The notes: generated from the letters alone by a model not told the origin. A DNA stretch of 58,586 bases from Halobacillus faecis (GCF_007991335.1 NZ_BJYD01000033.1:1-58586), one strand, 5' to 3'. Counted from the stretch's first letter, positions 17,658 through 27,346 are shown. Numbers and translations are program-made.

Positions 17658-18281
17658 TTATTGAGAAATAAACATCTGTGTCCAATAATGACCGTAACTT
17701 CCACCTTCTGCGTAACCTACACCAATCTGTCTTAAATTTGGATCTAAAATATTCTTCCTATGTCCCGGGCTGTTCATCCATCCATTGACCACTTCCTGTG
17801 GCGTTCGTTGACCCGCAGCGATGTTTTCTGCGGCACGATTGTACGAAATATTGAAATCTCTCATCATATCAAATGGTGAACCATAGGTAGGAGACGTGTG
17901 GGAAAAGTAGTTTTTATTCGCCATGTCTCTGGACTTGTATCTGGCCACGCGTGACAACTGCCAGTTGGCTTTCAAAGCAGGAAGACCGTTTTTCGCCCTT
18001 TCCTGGTTCGTCAAGTCAATCACTTGGCTTTCAACTGATTTAATGTCTGCTTTCAGAGGAATTGTCACCCTGTCTCCTGGATAAATGAGATCAGGATTGT
18101 TGAACTGTGGATTTGCATTGATGATTTCACTCAAACCAATTTTGTATTTTTTTGAGATCTTCCATAATGTATCCCCGCTCTTAACTGTGTAAGTATCCGT
18201 TGCTGCATGAGTCATGTGAGGGGTTTGCACAAACAATACCGCAGCAAAAATGATGGCGCCTAACCACATCCATACTTTCAA
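17658..18281 (-). CDS. Secreted LysM-CAP domain protein (YkwD-like)
   Basis: This 207-residue exported protein has a signal peptide (residues 1-27, ending around THA-ATD), one LysM peptidoglycan-binding domain (about 30-75, YTVKSGDTLWKISKKY), and a CAP/SCP domain (about 85-205) with the family motifs NYFSHTSP, AAENIA and WMNSPGHRKNIL. Such proteins associate with cell wall or spore coat; B. subtilis YkwD is the nearest named relative by architecture. The catalytic role of bacterial CAP domains is unresolved. It is monocistronic with a clear terminator. Confidence 0.88.
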   Translation of the reverse strand: MKVWMWLGAIIFAAVLFVQTPHMTHAATDTYTVKSGDTLWKISKKYKIGLSEIINANPQFNNPDLIYPGDRVTIPLKADIKSVESQVIDLTNQERAKNGLPALKANWQLSRVARYKSRDMANKNYFSHTSPTYGSPFDMMRDFNISYNRAAENIAAGQRTPQEVVNGWMNSPGHRKNILDPNLRQIGVGYAEGGSYGHYWTQMFISQ

Positions 18282-18371
18282 GTGTTCTCACTCCTTTTTT
18301 TAGTGTCAGATGTAGTTTGGCTCTCCACGCTAAAATTATGTATATAGAGGAAAAGTTTAGGAATTAAAAAC

Positions 18372-18400
18372 GCACCCACCGGTGGTCAGTCGGTGGGTGC
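18372..18400 (-). terminator. Terminator of the small lipoprotein gene
   Basis: GCACCCACCG pairs perfectly with CGGTGGGTGC around a nine-base loop. TTTTT follows on the minus strand. Confidence 0.85.
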
Positions 18401-18426
18401 TATACCATAGGGGAGGTATAATCATT

Positions 18427-18921
18427 TTATGAATGAAACGAGCGGGCCACTTCAACCAATTGTTGTCGTGTCACACTCTGTTCATTACCTTCTTCAGGCG
18501 CCACACTGGCGCGGTAAGTCATCAAGTACGTCACTCCATCCTTTTCCCAGGTCAGTTTTTTGGAGAAACGATTATCTTCATAAACTCCTTCTACTTCTTC
18601 ACTAATGAAAAGCTCTTCCGGATCTATCCAGGGAGTATCCATTTCACCTTGGGAGAATTGAATGGTCAACAGATCATTATCTGAAGTGTAAAAACTCAAA
18701 TCCATGAGGTCTTTCCCTTCATCTTGGTAGATGTCAGAAACAACACTGATCGTCGGAATAGGAATGTACTCAGGCAGCTCTGGCTCAAACTCTAATTGTT
18801 CAACTGCCGAAGACACTATCTCCATGTTGTAACAGTGGTATCCACTAGGAACTGCATGGGTTTTGCTACAAGCACCGATCATCAATAAACAGAAAAATAA
18901 AATTCCAAACCTTTTCCACAC
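18427..18921 (-). CDS. Putative lipoprotein, DUF4367-like
   Basis: With a GTG start at 18921 this is a 164-residue lipoprotein: a short signal peptide ends in LMIGAC, then an extracytoplasmic domain of about 140 residues rich in aromatic and acidic residues. The pattern of a strand-rich domain with WEKDGVTYLM resembles DUF4367-type proteins, but I am not certain. A longer reading from 18987 would place 22 charged residues before the signal peptide, and I reject it. The gene lies directly upstream of, and is co-oriented with, the end of germinant-receptor operon 2, only about 80 bp away, so it may be co-transcribed. Confidence 0.7.
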   Translation of the reverse strand: MWKRFGILFFCLLMIGACSKTHAVPSGYHCYNMEIVSSAVEQLEFEPELPEYIPIPTISVVSDIYQDEGKDLMDLSFYTSDNDLLTIQFSQGEMDTPWIDPEELFISEEVEGVYEDNRFSKKLTWEKDGVTYLMTYRASVAPEEGNEQSVTRQQLVEVARSFHS

Positions 18922-19003
18922 GCTTCTTTCCCCCGTCAATTCTATGTTTCTAATATAGAGACGAGATGACTCCCAAAAAGGTTTCACGTGTGAAGAAAAA
19001 ATT

Positions 19004-20125
19004 TTAATTAATGATTCCGTGCTGAATAACTTCTACTTCTACTTTTGGTGTAATTGATATTTCCGGATAGGTTTCACTCCAGTCTAATTCTTTCCATACT
19101 TCCGGGTGATAAGCTTTTACTCTTCTTCCTATCCCGAAGACATCACTATTCGCTTCTTGAAGCTGAGCGATAATATCTACCGACTCTTCGGTAAGTCTCT
19201 CTGAGAGCTTCTTGCTAATTTCCTCGATCCTCCCCTTTACATATAAGTGATCGGAAGGATATTCGGCGATTTTCACTCTCAGATCTAAGTGGATGGTGGC
19301 AGCAATCTCTCCATCTTGATTTTCGACTTTCATTTTTCGATCATTTTCAGCAATACTTACAGTGACATAATCTAAAATCTCATCTTTCCCATTGTCGTCA
19401 ATTTTTTCAGTCAAACGAGCTACCCTTCCCTTCACCCCTTGCAAGAGCATATACATCGTTGTTTGTTCCGCTCCAATTTTTTCCCCGGTATAAGCTTTCT
19501 CATGAAACAATCCCATTCCGTTGAAAGTCAGCAGGCTGCCACCATCCTCTATCTTCAATAAAGGCACAGAAAAATCAATCCCAGGTTCCAGTAATTCAGC
19601 ACAAAGCAGTTGCAGATTTTCACCAGTCGCATGAGTTGACGAAACAGCAGCTTCCAATAAGCCCCCGATATAATTACTGATTCTCGTCGCTCCACTATGA
19701 TTCATACTTATCACATCTTTAGCCGTTCCTTCTTCAACTACAGCAAGATAAGCATTTAAGTTGCTCCGAGGATTGCGGTACATATCATCAAGAATAGGAT
19801 AGACATCTTTTTTTGCAAGATCTTCCCCTAATAGAACCACTTTCACTTTTGATGGATCGTACGTTTCAGATATCATACGATCAATTTTATCTCTTGCATG
19901 CAAAGGTGTGTTCGCAGAAGTCGATACGATTTGCAAACTCTCACTTCCTGGACCTTCGGATGCTCTCCTTACAGTAGGAATGGACACCGTTTGTATGATT
20001 TCTCCATCTTCTCCTTGATCAAATCCGAGAGAAAGTACAAGTTTTACGTTTTTAAACTGTTTTTCATCCCAGCATCCCGTAAGGAACAGGGTGCATACCA
20101 TACAGATTAGAAAACATTTCTTCAA
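19004..20125 (-). CDS. Spore germinant receptor C subunit, operon 2 (Ger(x)C family)
   Basis: This 373-residue lipoprotein has a signal peptide with lipobox LFLTGCWD, where the following Trp-Asp is typical of GerC proteins. The mature Ger(x)C domain is full length. The ATG overlaps the B-subunit stop by four bases. It differs strongly from the C subunit of operon 1, so the two receptors are not recent duplicates and probably recognise different signals. Confidence 0.92.
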   Translation of the reverse strand: MKKCFLICMVCTLFLTGCWDEKQFKNVKLVLSLGFDQGEDGEIIQTVSIPTVRRASEGPGSESLQIVSTSANTPLHARDKIDRMISETYDPSKVKVVLLGEDLAKKDVYPILDDMYRNPRSNLNAYLAVVEEGTAKDVISMNHSGATRISNYIGGLLEAAVSSTHATGENLQLLCAELLEPGIDFSVPLLKIEDGGSLLTFNGMGLFHEKAYTGEKIGAEQTTMYMLLQGVKGRVARLTEKIDDNGKDEILDYVTVSIAENDRKMKVENQDGEIAATIHLDLRVKIAEYPSDHLYVKGRIEEISKKLSERLTEESVDIIAQLQEANSDVFGIGRRVKAYHPEVWKELDWSETYPEISITPKVEVEVIQHGIIN

Positions 20126-21285
20126 GATGAACTCTCCCCCCTCCTTCTGTTTCTTATGAAGTAACTTAAAGGAACCATGATTAATGGTAGGGCAACAGAA
20201 AAGAGATAGCCGGAATAGGTCACAACCTTGTTGAATGCTTGGATTCTTGAAATATCTAAGCCAACGTATAGGCTGATGGAAAATATGATTAAACCAATAA
20301 GCATAATAAAGTGGCCCTGGGACTCCTTCTTAAATAAGTCTGACAGTCCTAAACTGGCCATGTACAGATAAGTAGCGAATGTAGTCGCCACATTGATCAC
20401 CCAGACAGAGATGAAAAACAAGTCGATTCTCGCAATGATCGGCAGCGTAAAAGCCTTCAGCATATATAAAACAGGTTCTGGCACTAATGGAAGCTCACTT
20501 GTACTGAAAAAAGTAAAGCTAGCAAAAACAGTAAACAAATAAAAGGTCGTAACAAAACAGTGTGCATAAATAATGGTTCTCAATTTTTGTATATGCGATC
20601 CTTCAACCTTTGAGAAAATGACGAGCGAAACGATAAATCCAAAAAAGGAAAAGATCGCTTTATTTATACCAGCAAAAACCTTCCCCCAACCCGCTTCTAA
20701 AATGGGAAACAAATACATGAGGTGCATTTCTTTTGTAGCAATAATCATAAAAAAAACCAGTAGTCCTAACAGTAAAGAAAGCATCGTATACATACGCCCT
20801 AATACAATCAATCCTCCACTTACCATGTATATACAAACCGAAATCAACAAAAAAGAAGTAACCCATAAAGGCGTGTTGGGTAACACCCACATACTGATCA
20901 TCCTGCAGAACAATAGAATGGTTAACGAGCCCACGCCGATGAAGTATAAAATATACAAGATGGAAATCGGTTTTCCTATCCACTTTGTAAATAGTTTATC
21001 GTTTATGGTGTACAAGGTATCTTCAGGAAAGTTTTTCGCTACCACCCAAATCCCAAGAAGAATAACTTGAATAGCCACGGCACCCAGCAGGAGCGAAATC
21101 CACCCATCTTGCTTCGCTACGCTGTGCAAGTCATAAGGGACAGAAAGGATTCCTACTCCAATTTGAGTTTGAATGATAACAAAGAAAAACTGTCTTCGGG
21201 ACAGCTTTTGATCATTGTTTCGTGTCTGTTGTTGAGGAGGGTTGCTCTCCTGGGCTGCCTTGCTTTGATTGGTTCTGTTCATCAC
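20122..21285 (-). CDS. Spore germinant receptor B subunit, operon 2 (GerB family)
   Basis: This 387-residue APC-superfamily membrane protein has about ten helices and the family segment QTQIGVGILSVPYD near residue 40. A 30-residue Gln/Asn-rich hydrophilic N-terminus precedes the first helix. The start is a GTG seven bases after GGGAGTGG, and lies inside the 3' end of the A-subunit gene, an out-of-frame overlap of about 74 bases. It ends in an ATGA overlap with the C subunit. Confidence 0.9.
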   Translation of the reverse strand: MMNRTNQSKAAQESNPPQQQTRNNDQKLSRRQFFFVIIQTQIGVGILSVPYDLHSVAKQDGWISLLLGAVAIQVILLGIWVVAKNFPEDTLYTINDKLFTKWIGKPISILYILYFIGVGSLTILLFCRMISMWVLPNTPLWVTSFLLISVCIYMVSGGLIVLGRMYTMLSLLLGLLVFFMIIATKEMHLMYLFPILEAGWGKVFAGINKAIFSFFGFIVSLVIFSKVEGSHIQKLRTIIYAHCFVTTFYLFTVFASFTFFSTSELPLVPEPVLYMLKAFTLPIIARIDLFFISVWVINVATTFATYLYMASLGLSDLFKKESQGHFIMLIGLIIFSISLYVGLDISRIQAFNKVVTYSGYLFSVALPLIMVPLSYFIRNRRRGESSS

Positions 21286-22852
21286 GATTTTTCCACTCCC
21301 TTGAAGGGTCCAAAGCTACAGGTTTAAGTGCATGGGCGTCCTTTGGTCTAAGCTTCATCATAAACATGGGCAAACGGACGAACGTATCCTTCAGATCAAC
21401 GAGACTCAACGGAGCAAGGGGAGCAAAATAAGGGACGCCAAAGGAATGAAGCCTCGTCAGGTGAGTCAGTATAATTAACATCCCAAATACAATTCCTATA
21501 AAACCTAGCGTACCCGCTAGTATAATCAACGGAAAAGTTAATAAACGAAGAGCTGTACTCAATTCATTAGAAGGAACGACAAAGGATGCAATGGCTGTCA
21601 ACGCAACCACAATGACCATTATATTTGAAACGAGCCCAGCCCTTACCACTGCGTCCCCGATGACAAGACCACCGACAATACCAATCGTCTGACCAATCGG
21701 TGCAGGAAGCCGTATCCCCGCTTCCCTAATCAGTTCAATGATGATGACCATGACAAGCGCTTCTACAATGGGGGGATAAGCAATTTCATTGATCGAAGCT
21801 TTTACTGGAATAATGAGTTCGTCTGGAATAACTTCAAAATGGAAACTGACAACAGAAATGTAAAAAGCAGGTAATCCTATCGCTATAATGAAACTGAACA
21901 AGCGTATCAATCGAACGAAAGTTCCGGTGAACCAACGCATATTATAATCATCCGGGGCTTGATAAAACATGAAGAAAGTCGCTGGTGCAATGAGGGTCGT
22001 AGGACTCCCCTCCGCCATAATGGCGACTCTTCCCTCGACTAAATTGGCGGCCACACGATCCGGCCTTTCCGTATTCAACATTTGAGGAAACGGAGAGTTG
22101 GACTGATCTTCAATAAACTCTTCAACATGTCCCGGACTATGAATCATGTCTGAATCAACGGAGTGCAGTCTCGTCTCAACTTCCTGGACAAGCGTAGGAT
22201 CTGCTATACCATCTATATAGATGACAGACACATTCGTATTCGTCTTTTTACCCAACTTAAAGTACTTGATTGTTAAATCTCTGTGTTCCACCCTTTTGCG
22301 GATAAGGTTGATGTTTGTCATCATATTTTCGACAAAACCATCATGAGCTCCGCGGACCACTTTCTCATTCTGTGGTTCTTCAGGGGTTCTGCCAAATGAA
22401 GAAGTGACACTGAACTGGGAGATTTCCTTCTTCCCCTCTTCCATATAAATCGCATGTCCCCGCAAAAGTGTTCGTACAGCTTCTTCTAAGTCGTTCGTCT
22501 TTTTTGCGTTGGGAAGTTGGAAAACGTCATCGGTATGCCCCATTTCGAGTGGTGCAAAAATCTTTTCATGGATTTTTTCGTGTTCAGCCAAAGACTCAAA
22601 ATATAATAGAGCCGCGTCACCTCTTTTTAAGATCCGTATCTTTAAATCATTGGTTTGATGAAAAGCATCTAAGATATACTTGACGTTCTCTGACAATCTT
22701 CTTGAGCATTGTACTTCTTTCTCACCCGAAGGTTCGGACATATGTCGGTCGGCTAACTTATCACGGTTATTTCTGAAAATTCGCGTAAAGATTCCCATTT
22801 TCACATCACCTAACCTTAATTTGCCACGGATAAATTGGAATATACCCAACAA
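21212..22852 (-). CDS. Spore germinant receptor A subunit, operon 2 (GerA family)
   Basis: This is a 546-residue A subunit, first gene of the second tricistronic receptor operon. Conserved blocks are present: GFVENMMTNINLIRKR, ERPDRVAANLVEGRVAIM, ELIREAGIRLPAPIGQT and GIVGGLVIGDAVVRAG, with the membrane helices in the C-terminal half. The C-terminal tail is long and hydrophilic. The start is uncertain: a TTG at 22852 has GGGGAGG seven bases upstream, while an ATG at 22798 has AGGTGATG. I give the longer form. Confidence 0.88.
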   Translation of the reverse strand: MLGIFQFIRGKLRLGDVKMGIFTRIFRNNRDKLADRHMSEPSGEKEVQCSRRLSENVKYILDAFHQTNDLKIRILKRGDAALLYFESLAEHEKIHEKIFAPLEMGHTDDVFQLPNAKKTNDLEEAVRTLLRGHAIYMEEGKKEISQFSVTSSFGRTPEEPQNEKVVRGAHDGFVENMMTNINLIRKRVEHRDLTIKYFKLGKKTNTNVSVIYIDGIADPTLVQEVETRLHSVDSDMIHSPGHVEEFIEDQSNSPFPQMLNTERPDRVAANLVEGRVAIMAEGSPTTLIAPATFFMFYQAPDDYNMRWFTGTFVRLIRLFSFIIAIGLPAFYISVVSFHFEVIPDELIIPVKASINEIAYPPIVEALVMVIIIELIREAGIRLPAPIGQTIGIVGGLVIGDAVVRAGLVSNIMVIVVALTAIASFVVPSNELSTALRLLTFPLIILAGTLGFIGIVFGMLIILTHLTRLHSFGVPYFAPLAPLSLVDLKDTFVRLPMFMMKLRPKDAHALKPVALDPSREWKNRDEQNQSKQGSPGEQPSSTTDTKQ

Positions 22853-23011
22853 ATCTTGTCCTCCCCAAAAACCCCCAATAACGTTGAAGACTCAGTTGCG
22901 AGGCTTTTACAGGGGAGGTGGTGGTTAGGAAAAGGCTCATCACTGAACTAAACTCAAAAGTCTCTAAACCAACTCTGTCAAAATCAAGACATTTACTTTA
23001 ATAACAAAAAA

Positions 23012-23041
23012 AAGTCCTACGGCATGATAGCCGTAGGACTT
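23012..23041 (-). terminator. Terminator of the purine permease gene
   Basis: AGTCCTACGGC pairs with GCCGTAGGACT. The run of eight A's to the left is a U-run on the minus strand. Confidence 0.9.
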
Positions 23042-23047
23042 ACTGGT

Positions 23048-24343
23048 TTAGTGGCCCGGGAAGAAGACCATTTGCAAAATGAAAATAACTGCGAACATAT
23101 ATAGCATCCAGTGAACACCTTTACCTTTTCCAGTGACCAGCTTTAGCAACGGGTACGTAATAAAGCCAAAAGAGATTCCTGTTGCAATACTCGAAGTAAG
23201 TGGCATGGAAAGGATAATGATGAAGGCCGGGAAGGCATCATCGAAAGAACCCCAGTTCACCTTTGCAAGACCGCCCATCATAAAGCAGCCGACAATGATC
23301 AATACAGGAGCTGTAATGGCTGGCAAGCCGGAAACTGCTCCAACGATTGGGGCAAAAAACATGGATAGAATGAACAAGAACGCAACAACTAACGTCGTTA
23401 GTCCCGTCCGACCTCCAGCTGCTACCCCTGAAGAAGATTCAATGTATGCGGATGAAGGACTCGTTCCGAACATAGCTCCAACGGTTGTAGCTGAGGCATC
23501 AGCCATTAAAGCAGCACGCGCTCTCGGTAGGCTTCCATCTTTGCGGATGAAACCTGCTTGTTCCGCTACACCGATCATCGTTCCTGTCGTGTCGAAAATC
23601 GTAACGAGTAGAAAAGCGAAAATGACTGTATAAAGCCCATTGCTGAATACCGCTCCAAGATCCATATCCCAGAAGACTGGGGCCGGTGGGGCCTGGATGA
23701 AGCCTTCTAGCTGGAGCTGTCCTGTGAAGTAGCCAATGATGCCTGTCACAAACATACCGAGGAACAAGCCGCCCGTCACATTTCTAGCGATCAGGATCAA
23801 CGTGAAGAAAAGTCCGAATACAGTTAACAACGGACCCTTTGCCGTCAAGTCACCAAGCGTAACCAACGTTTCTTCACTAGGAACGATGATTTCTGACATT
23901 CTTAAACCGAGAAAGGCTATAAATAAACCGATTCCTGATGTGATTCCATATTTTAATGAAGGAGGAATCGCAGTAATCAGTGTCTTTCGTAAACTTGTCA
24001 AACTAAGAAGAACAAACAATATACCTGATACAAACACAGCTCCGAAAATAACAGAATAACTGACATCCTGTTGAACGACTTCTGTAACGAAGTAAGCATT
24101 CAATCCCATACCAGGAGCAATAGCTATGGGATAATTGGCAGCGAATGCCATGATCAACGTACCGACGACTGCTGCAATGATCGTCGCCATGAACACTTGC
24201 TCGAAAGGCACACCAGCACTTGAAAGAATCGCCGGATTAACAACAACGATATAGACCATCGTCAAAAATGTCGTTAATCCTGCAAGCAGCTCTGTTTTAA
24301 CATTTGTATGATTTTCATTTAATCGGAACCATTTGTTTAACAT
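23048..24343 (-). CDS. pbuG: NCS2/AzgA-type purine permease (PbuG-like)
   Basis: This 431-residue membrane protein belongs to the AzgA branch of nucleobase-cation symporters, which import hypoxanthine, guanine or adenine. The N-terminal stretch with TELLAGLTTFLTMVYIVVVN and the motif PGMGLNAYF are characteristic, as is GTSPSSAYIESSSGVAAGGR in the second half. Length is close to B. subtilis PbuG. It is monocistronic. Unlike B. subtilis pbuG I see no purine riboswitch in its short leader; instead PurR-like boxes precede the promoter. PbuO is an alternative identity. Confidence 0.85.
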   Translation of the reverse strand: MLNKWFRLNENHTNVKTELLAGLTTFLTMVYIVVVNPAILSSAGVPFEQVFMATIIAAVVGTLIMAFAANYPIAIAPGMGLNAYFVTEVVQQDVSYSVIFGAVFVSGILFVLLSLTSLRKTLITAIPPSLKYGITSGIGLFIAFLGLRMSEIIVPSEETLVTLGDLTAKGPLLTVFGLFFTLILIARNVTGGLFLGMFVTGIIGYFTGQLQLEGFIQAPPAPVFWDMDLGAVFSNGLYTVIFAFLLVTIFDTTGTMIGVAEQAGFIRKDGSLPRARAALMADASATTVGAMFGTSPSSAYIESSSGVAAGGRTGLTTLVVAFLFILSMFFAPIVGAVSGLPAITAPVLIIVGCFMMGGLAKVNWGSFDDAFPAFIIILSMPLTSSIATGISFGFITYPLLKLVTGKGKGVHWMLYMFAVIFILQMVFFPGH

Positions 24344-24381
24344 TTGGAAACACCAAACTTTCCATAAGAATTACAACGTGT

Positions 24382-24434
24382 ATTATAATATTATTTTTAC
24401 GAACAAAAATCAATAGGAACATTATAAATGTTCG
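24382..24434 (-). promoter_or_regulatory. Promoter region of the purine permease with PurR-like boxes
   Basis: A TATAAT box lies at 24382-24387 on the minus strand with only a poor -35. Upstream, CGAAC cores at 24400-24404 (plus strand) and 24430-24434 (minus strand) sit in A/T-rich flanks like the Bacillus PurBox, with a further GGAAC core at 24416-24420. The spacing is wider than in typical PurBox pairs, so PurR control is possible, not certain. Confidence 0.4.
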
Positions 24435-24454
24435 TTTTTATTATCACTGCATTT

Positions 24455-24492
24455 AAAAACCGCCTGAGGAAATCATTCCTCAGGCGGTTTTT
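24455..24492 (-). terminator. Terminator of ydbS-ydbT, overlapping the coding end
   Basis: AAAACCGCCTGAGGAA pairs with TTCCTCAGGCGGTTTT. On the minus strand the 5' arm encodes the last residues (KPPEE) and the stop of the YdbT-like gene. Confidence 0.9.
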
Positions 24493-25972
24493 CAGCTGAT
24501 CGCTTGACTCTATACCATTCCATCATTTCTTCTGTGTCCTTTTTCTCAAGGTAGTAGCAGGAAGCAAGTGCCCTTCCTCCTCCCGAGGTTAACATGACCT
24601 CTATGCTCGAGAGGTGTGTCCTTCTTTGAAAATACGTCTGTTTTTCATAAGAGGACTGAATGCGGTACTTTTTCATAAAGTAGGTCTGTTTGATAATTCC
24701 TCTCGACCGTAAGGTAAGTTGGTCTCCAAGAACATTCCATCCTGCATCATGGTAGGCAAGCCAGCCGAGTACAGCTAAGAAGAACCCGGCCAAAATGGAA
24801 AGTAGACCATAAGGAAAAAAGAAAATACTGATGGGAATTGCTGCTACAAACCCGAACCATGAGTGACGAAGAATATAACGCAATAACGATCTTTTAGGCG
24901 GTTGATGAAAATCATCCACAACATCATAATCAGGCAGCACCTTGTTCAATATTTCCCCTACATCTGCTTTTTTGATCATTGGCAACAGACGTAACTGGTG
25001 CTCATCATTTTTCAAGACCGAACCCCCTGCACTGATTAACGTGACAGAAGCGTATCCTAAAGGTTGTCGAATTAAATTTTCTTCCATCCGGACCCCCTGG
25101 ATTCGATTCAAGGGTATGGTCATCTGCTTTTTCTCCAGCCACCCACGGGTAATGATCAAATCATCTTCGTCAATAAAAACAGAAAAGTTCGCATACCTTA
25201 GAATGGTCATCACAATGGATATTCCATAAGCAACTAGTAATATCACGAGAGCCGTAAAAGCAATGACCAGTACCCCAATCTGAATCCAATCAAGGATTTC
25301 GTTGTAAATGGTCCCTACAGGTAGAAGGTCCATGAATTGAGAAAAGAAAACAGCTACCCCGGAGATAACTACTCCCGCACCGCCAGAAGTGACCGCCATC
25401 ATCACGATGTCTTTCATCGACATGGCATAGACTTTTACACGCTTCGGTTCTTCCATCTCTGCTTGAGATCTTTCAGTCTCACAAGCTTCGTCATCCTGTC
25501 TGACGTACCTTCGTTTCTTCTCTTGGAAAATAACTTCTTCCAAAGAATCTGCGTCTTCTCGACGAATAGCCGTCAGTTCAGCCTCTGCTTTTTCATTTCC
25601 TGTAGATCCAGCCGTCTCAACCGAAACCTTTACGAGGTTCAACGGACGATGGAAAATACCCTCTGAGAAATCAAGACTCTGGATTCGATCAATAGGGATG
25701 TACCTCTTTTTACGGAAAATAAGCCCATATTCAATTCTCAGCTCTCCTTCTTCCATGCGGTATGTAAAGCGAAGCCAGCGAATAATCCCTGCCCCTAAAA
25801 CGAGGAGCAGTACACCAATCCATATGAGCAATGGAATCCAATCCACTTCTCCACTGAAGATATTTCCATTTAAAACGAGCACAATGATCAATGGCAAAGC
25901 TGCATCCTTTAACGTCTTCACGAAGTTGATAATGGCTGAAATCGGGTGAAGTCTTTTTGGTTCAAACATCAT
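24473..25972 (-). CDS. ydbT: YdbT-like membrane protein with bacterial PH (bPH2) domains
   Basis: The 499-residue protein alternates paired membrane helices with several bPH2 (formerly DUF304) domains, as in B. subtilis YdbT. Recurrent RIQ-type motifs (PIDRIQSLDFSEGIFHRPL, PLNRIQGVRMEENLIRQPLG) mark two of the PH-like repeats, with a third near the C-terminus. Its start overlaps the end of the YdbS-like gene. In B. subtilis this pair has been linked to antimicrobial resistance; the molecular function is unknown. The last codons lie in the terminator stem. Confidence 0.85.
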   Translation of the reverse strand: MMFEPKRLHPISAIINFVKTLKDAALPLIIVLVLNGNIFSGEVDWIPLLIWIGVLLLVLGAGIIRWLRFTYRMEEGELRIEYGLIFRKKRYIPIDRIQSLDFSEGIFHRPLNLVKVSVETAGSTGNEKAEAELTAIRREDADSLEEVIFQEKKRRYVRQDDEACETERSQAEMEEPKRVKVYAMSMKDIVMMAVTSGGAGVVISGVAVFFSQFMDLLPVGTIYNEILDWIQIGVLVIAFTALVILLVAYGISIVMTILRYANFSVFIDEDDLIITRGWLEKKQMTIPLNRIQGVRMEENLIRQPLGYASVTLISAGGSVLKNDEHQLRLLPMIKKADVGEILNKVLPDYDVVDDFHQPPKRSLLRYILRHSWFGFVAAIPISIFFFPYGLLSILAGFFLAVLGWLAYHDAGWNVLGDQLTLRSRGIIKQTYFMKKYRIQSSYEKQTYFQRRTHLSSIEVMLTSGGGRALASCYYLEKKDTEEMMEWYRVKRSAEKPPEE

Positions 25973-26441
25973 CTTCCGCCACCCTTGCTAAGGAAGAGAT
26001 GGACTGGCGCAGACGCTCCGCTTCCCGCTCGTCTAATGCCGGAATCTTATGTACCGTCGCCGCCGTAGAAATGCTGATCGTGGATAAGCGGAATTTCCTA
26101 AGTAGTGGCCCTTGTTCTGTATCTACATGTTGAACTCTGACCATAGGTACGAGCGTACGCGTCACTATAAATAACCCGTACTGCAAGTCAATCTCCGTCT
26201 CAGTTACATCATACCTCCACCTTTTCCATCGTAACGTTGGCACAAGCCAGACCATTGAGAGTACCTCCAGCAAAGCGATTCCTAGTCCAATCAGGACGAT
26301 CCACCATGGCCAATCCCATAGGAAAACGGTGACGGTTAGACCAATCGTCAATAAGAGAATGATTCCCACCTGTATCCATCCATAAATGCGCCACAATGTA
26401 AGAGCACGCTGTGAAATTCGCTGTGTCGGTTGTCGTTCCAT
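25962..26441 (-). CDS. ydbS: YdbS-like membrane protein with one bPH2 domain
   Basis: This 159-residue protein has two adjacent membrane helices (about residues 20-65) followed by a single bPH2 domain with LVPMVRVQHVDTEQGPLLRK. It is the usual partner of YdbT; the two reading frames overlap by 11 bases, so translation is coupled. GGGGGTGG precedes the ATG. Confidence 0.85.
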   Translation of the reverse strand: MERQPTQRISQRALTLWRIYGWIQVGIILLLTIGLTVTVFLWDWPWWIVLIGLGIALLEVLSMVWLVPTLRWKRWRYDVTETEIDLQYGLFIVTRTLVPMVRVQHVDTEQGPLLRKFRLSTISISTAATVHKIPALDEREAERLRQSISSLARVAEDDV

Positions 26442-26502
26442 TCTTCCACCCCCTGTATAGGATTACGATTGAGCGATCGAAATGTTTCATTATTATAAAA
26501 GA

Positions 26503-26524
26503 AGCCGGACATGACAGCCCGGCT
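26503..26524 (-). terminator. Terminator of proC
   Basis: AGCCGG (26503-26508) pairs with CCGGCT (26519-26524). TCTTTT follows on the minus strand. Confidence 0.75.
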
Positions 26525-26530
26525 ATCCCA

Positions 26531-27346
26531 CTATTTCTTTCCCTCTGATAAAGCTTTGGACTTCTCTGTACAAGCAGTCATACCTTGCATGATCGCATTT
26601 CTGAACCCGGCTTCTTCGAGTTTCGTTACTCCCGCAATGGTTGTACCTCCTGGGGTGCAGACGGCATCCTTCAGTTCACCAGGGTGGCGTCCGGTCTCTT
26701 TAACCATTTGAGCCGCTCCTTGGACAGACTGAGAGACCATTTTATAGGCTTTGTCTCTAGGGAATCCTTGTTGGACAGCCGCATCTGCCATTGCCTCAAT
26801 GAGCATGTAGATAAAAGCCGGAGAAGACCCGCTTACAGCTGGCACGGCATCCATCAACTTTTCTTCTACGATTTCAGCTTCTCCAAAACTTTCAAACACT
26901 TCCATCACTTCTGCTAACTCTTCCCTGGTCACGAAATCATTCGGACACAGAACGCTCATGCCTGCTCCGACAAGTGAAGGGGTGTTCGGCATGGAACGAA
27001 TCACTTTCACATTGCGACCAAAAGCTTCTTTCATGGCATCAAGTGTGATCCCGGCAGCAATCGTGACCACTACGGTATCCTCGGATACTTCATCCTTAAT
27101 TTCCTGGACGACCCCTTGATACACATAAGGTTTCACTGCTAAGAACAGCAGATCACTTTCTCTTGCCACTCGTTTATTTTCATTGGAAATATTAATCCCA
27201 TATTCATCGGTCACAAAGTCAATCGTTTCATCGGATAAAGCCGTGGCAGCGATATCACGCGCCTTTACAAGGCCCGCATCAATCATACCCTGAATCATCG
27301 CCTGTCCCATCTGACCACAGCCGATAAAACCTATACGTTTATTCAC
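26531..27346 (-). CDS. proC: Pyrroline-5-carboxylate reductase
   Basis: This 271-residue cytosolic enzyme catalyses the last step of proline synthesis, reducing pyrroline-5-carboxylate with NAD(P)H. It has the Rossmann start GFIGCGQMGQAM, and the C-terminal active-site signature around ELKDAVCTPGGTTIAG. The start is GTG, seven bases after AAGGAGGG. Proline is a common osmolyte in halophilic Bacillaceae, but this copy stands alone without proA/proB, so a general biosynthetic role is the safe reading. ProC, ProI and ProG paralogues cannot be separated here. Confidence 0.93.
   Translation of the reverse strand: MNKRIGFIGCGQMGQAMIQGMIDAGLVKARDIAATALSDETIDFVTDEYGINISNENKRVARESDLLFLAVKPYVYQGVVQEIKDEVSEDTVVVTIAAGITLDAMKEAFGRNVKVIRSMPNTPSLVGAGMSVLCPNDFVTREELAEVMEVFESFGEAEIVEEKLMDAVPAVSGSSPAFIYMLIEAMADAAVQQGFPRDKAYKMVSQSVQGAAQMVKETGRHPGELKDAVCTPGGTTIAGVTKLEEAGFRNAIMQGMTACTEKSKALSEGKK

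Noticed and set aside
20573-21070. A 165-codon plus-strand frame within germinant-receptor operon 2
   Set aside because: It is antisense to the B-subunit gene, with no initiation signal; a shadow frame.
24344-24454. Purine riboswitch in front of the PbuG-like gene
   Set aside because: The leader from the TATAAT box to the start codon is too short and lacks the P2/P3 loops and the TCTACC/GACTAC core.
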